Positions 5,797 through 6,146 of a stretch of 6,146 nucleotides of DNA are shown piece after piece. The position numbers and the translations under genes were made by a program. The stretch spans positions 8,156 to 14,301 of the forward strand of contig DKEN01000068.1 in NCBI GenBank assembly GCA_002452515.1. Direction: 5' to 3'. The notes beneath the pieces were generated by a model that saw only the letters and a program-made list of their open reading frames with translations, was not told the origin of the DNA and searched no databases. The number at the start of each line of letters is the position of its first letter. Position 1 is the first letter of the stretch. Origin of the DNA: Spartobacteria bacterium UBA6821. GTDB taxonomy: Bacteria > Verrucomicrobiota > Verrucomicrobiia > Chthoniobacterales > UBA6821.

Positions 5797-5837
5797 ACAA
5801 AAGGAACGGGGGTGATTCCTGTGCTGGAACCACCCCC
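5797..5837 (-). terminator. Intrinsic terminator of rnpB
   Basis: On the minus strand a 12-bp stem (GGGGGTGGTTCC with GGAATCACCCCC, one G-T pair) closes a 6-nt loop. It is followed by GTTCCTTTTGT, a short interrupted T-tract. It starts a few bases past the RNase P RNA 3' end. Confidence 0.8.
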
Positions 5838-5840
5838 GCC

Positions 5841-6146
5841 GAGTGTGACGGCTGTAAGCCGGATTCTGTCAGGCCGGATTGCTCCGGCTTGGACGGCCAT
5901 TTCTCTCAGGGTTCCGAAGAACCCCGCCCGTCTTGCGACGGGTGCGACAATACCCGGAGTTTAACCCGACCAGTGGTCGGATAGCGAAGCCGGCGGCCTC
6001 TTCCCCTGTTCTGTCTTGCACCGCATGGGGTTTTTCGTGCCCCGGAGCTTGCGCGCCGGGCGGTGGGCTCTTACCCCGCCGTTTCACCCTGACCGTTCGT
6101 GCTCGCAGCAAGAACGGCGGTTTCTTTTCTGTGGCACTGGCCGTCC
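5841..6146 (-). ncRNA. rnpB: RNase P RNA, type A, 5' end beyond window
   Basis: This is the catalytic RNA that removes 5' leaders from tRNA precursors. On the minus strand it contains the conserved AGTGCCACAGAAA (from about 6139), GGCGGGGTAAGAGCCCACCG (6080-6061), a GGTGCAAGACAGAACAGGG-type region, and the near-3' ACAGAATCCGGCTTACAG (about 5869-5852). GGACGGCCA (6146-6138) is perfectly complementary to TGGCCGTCC (5899-5891), a long-range core helix. Further hairpins include GGGTTC-TTCG-GAACCC with a UUCG loop and CGTC-GCAA-GACG with a GNRA loop. About the first 100 nt, including the GAGGAAAGTCC block, lie outside. The exact 3' end is estimated. Confidence 0.95.

Noticed and set aside
5646..5900. 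84-codon minus-strand frame, Gly/Pro-rich
   Set aside because: Its start lies in the conserved 3' core of RNase P RNA and it runs through the terminator stem. The conserved RNA explains the first third, and there is no ribosome binding site after the RNA ends.
5692..5960. Pro-rich plus-strand open frame (contains VIPVLEPPPPSV)
   Set aside because: It opens right after a TGA, has no start codon near its beginning, and continues antisense into the conserved RNase P RNA.
5869..6111. 80-codon minus-strand frame
   Set aside because: It lies entirely within rnpB; a well-known type of false ORF.

Overview
The window looks like ordinary bacterial chromosome with one accessory-looking stretch. The RNase P RNA has the bacterial type A layout. 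Signal peptides, a lipobox and a surface-type repeat protein point to a Gram-negative envelope. Members of the XRE family seen here and proteins combining these head repeats with Ig-like repeats are, from memory, common in Verrucomicrobiota and relatives. The sequence alone does not prove that assignment. No integrase, transposase, CRISPR array or plasmid function is visible.

Layout. The minus strand from 643 to the left edge carries the start and most of ribonuclease III (rnc). It is preceded at 737-1000 on the same strand by a small Tyr/Gly-rich lipoprotein, and a hairpin sits in the rnc leader. A tRNA-Lys(CTT) with encoded CCA lies at 1153-1227 (+), followed by a probable terminator and an 11-bp tandem repeat. 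An 86-aa XRE regulator (1305-1565, -) faces away from a 465-aa secreted repeat protein (1722-3119, +). Their shared 156-bp spacer holds a perfect palindrome with 10-bp arms, the best operator candidate in the window. The secreted protein has eight consecutive 16-residue YadA-head-like repeats, a conserved cap, a duplicated linker motif and two 84-residue Ig-like repeats.

From 3120 to 3591 I see no convincing gene. At 3592-3699 (-) there is a 35-aa small ORF with a good ribosome binding site, downstream of a class I SAM-dependent methyltransferase (3762-4511, -). That gene is divergent from a LysR regulator (4586-5482, +). Their 74-bp spacer contains two similar dyads 31 bp apart. After another gene-poor stretch, the window ends in rnpB (minus strand, 5' end beyond the window) with a strong terminator at 5797-5837.

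How the genes may work together (inference). There are two divergent regulator-target modules: XRE with the repeat surface protein, and LysR with the methyltransferase. In each, dyad sites lie where the regulator could control both itself and its neighbour. The housekeeping RNA-processing genes rnc and rnpB and the tRNA flank these modules.
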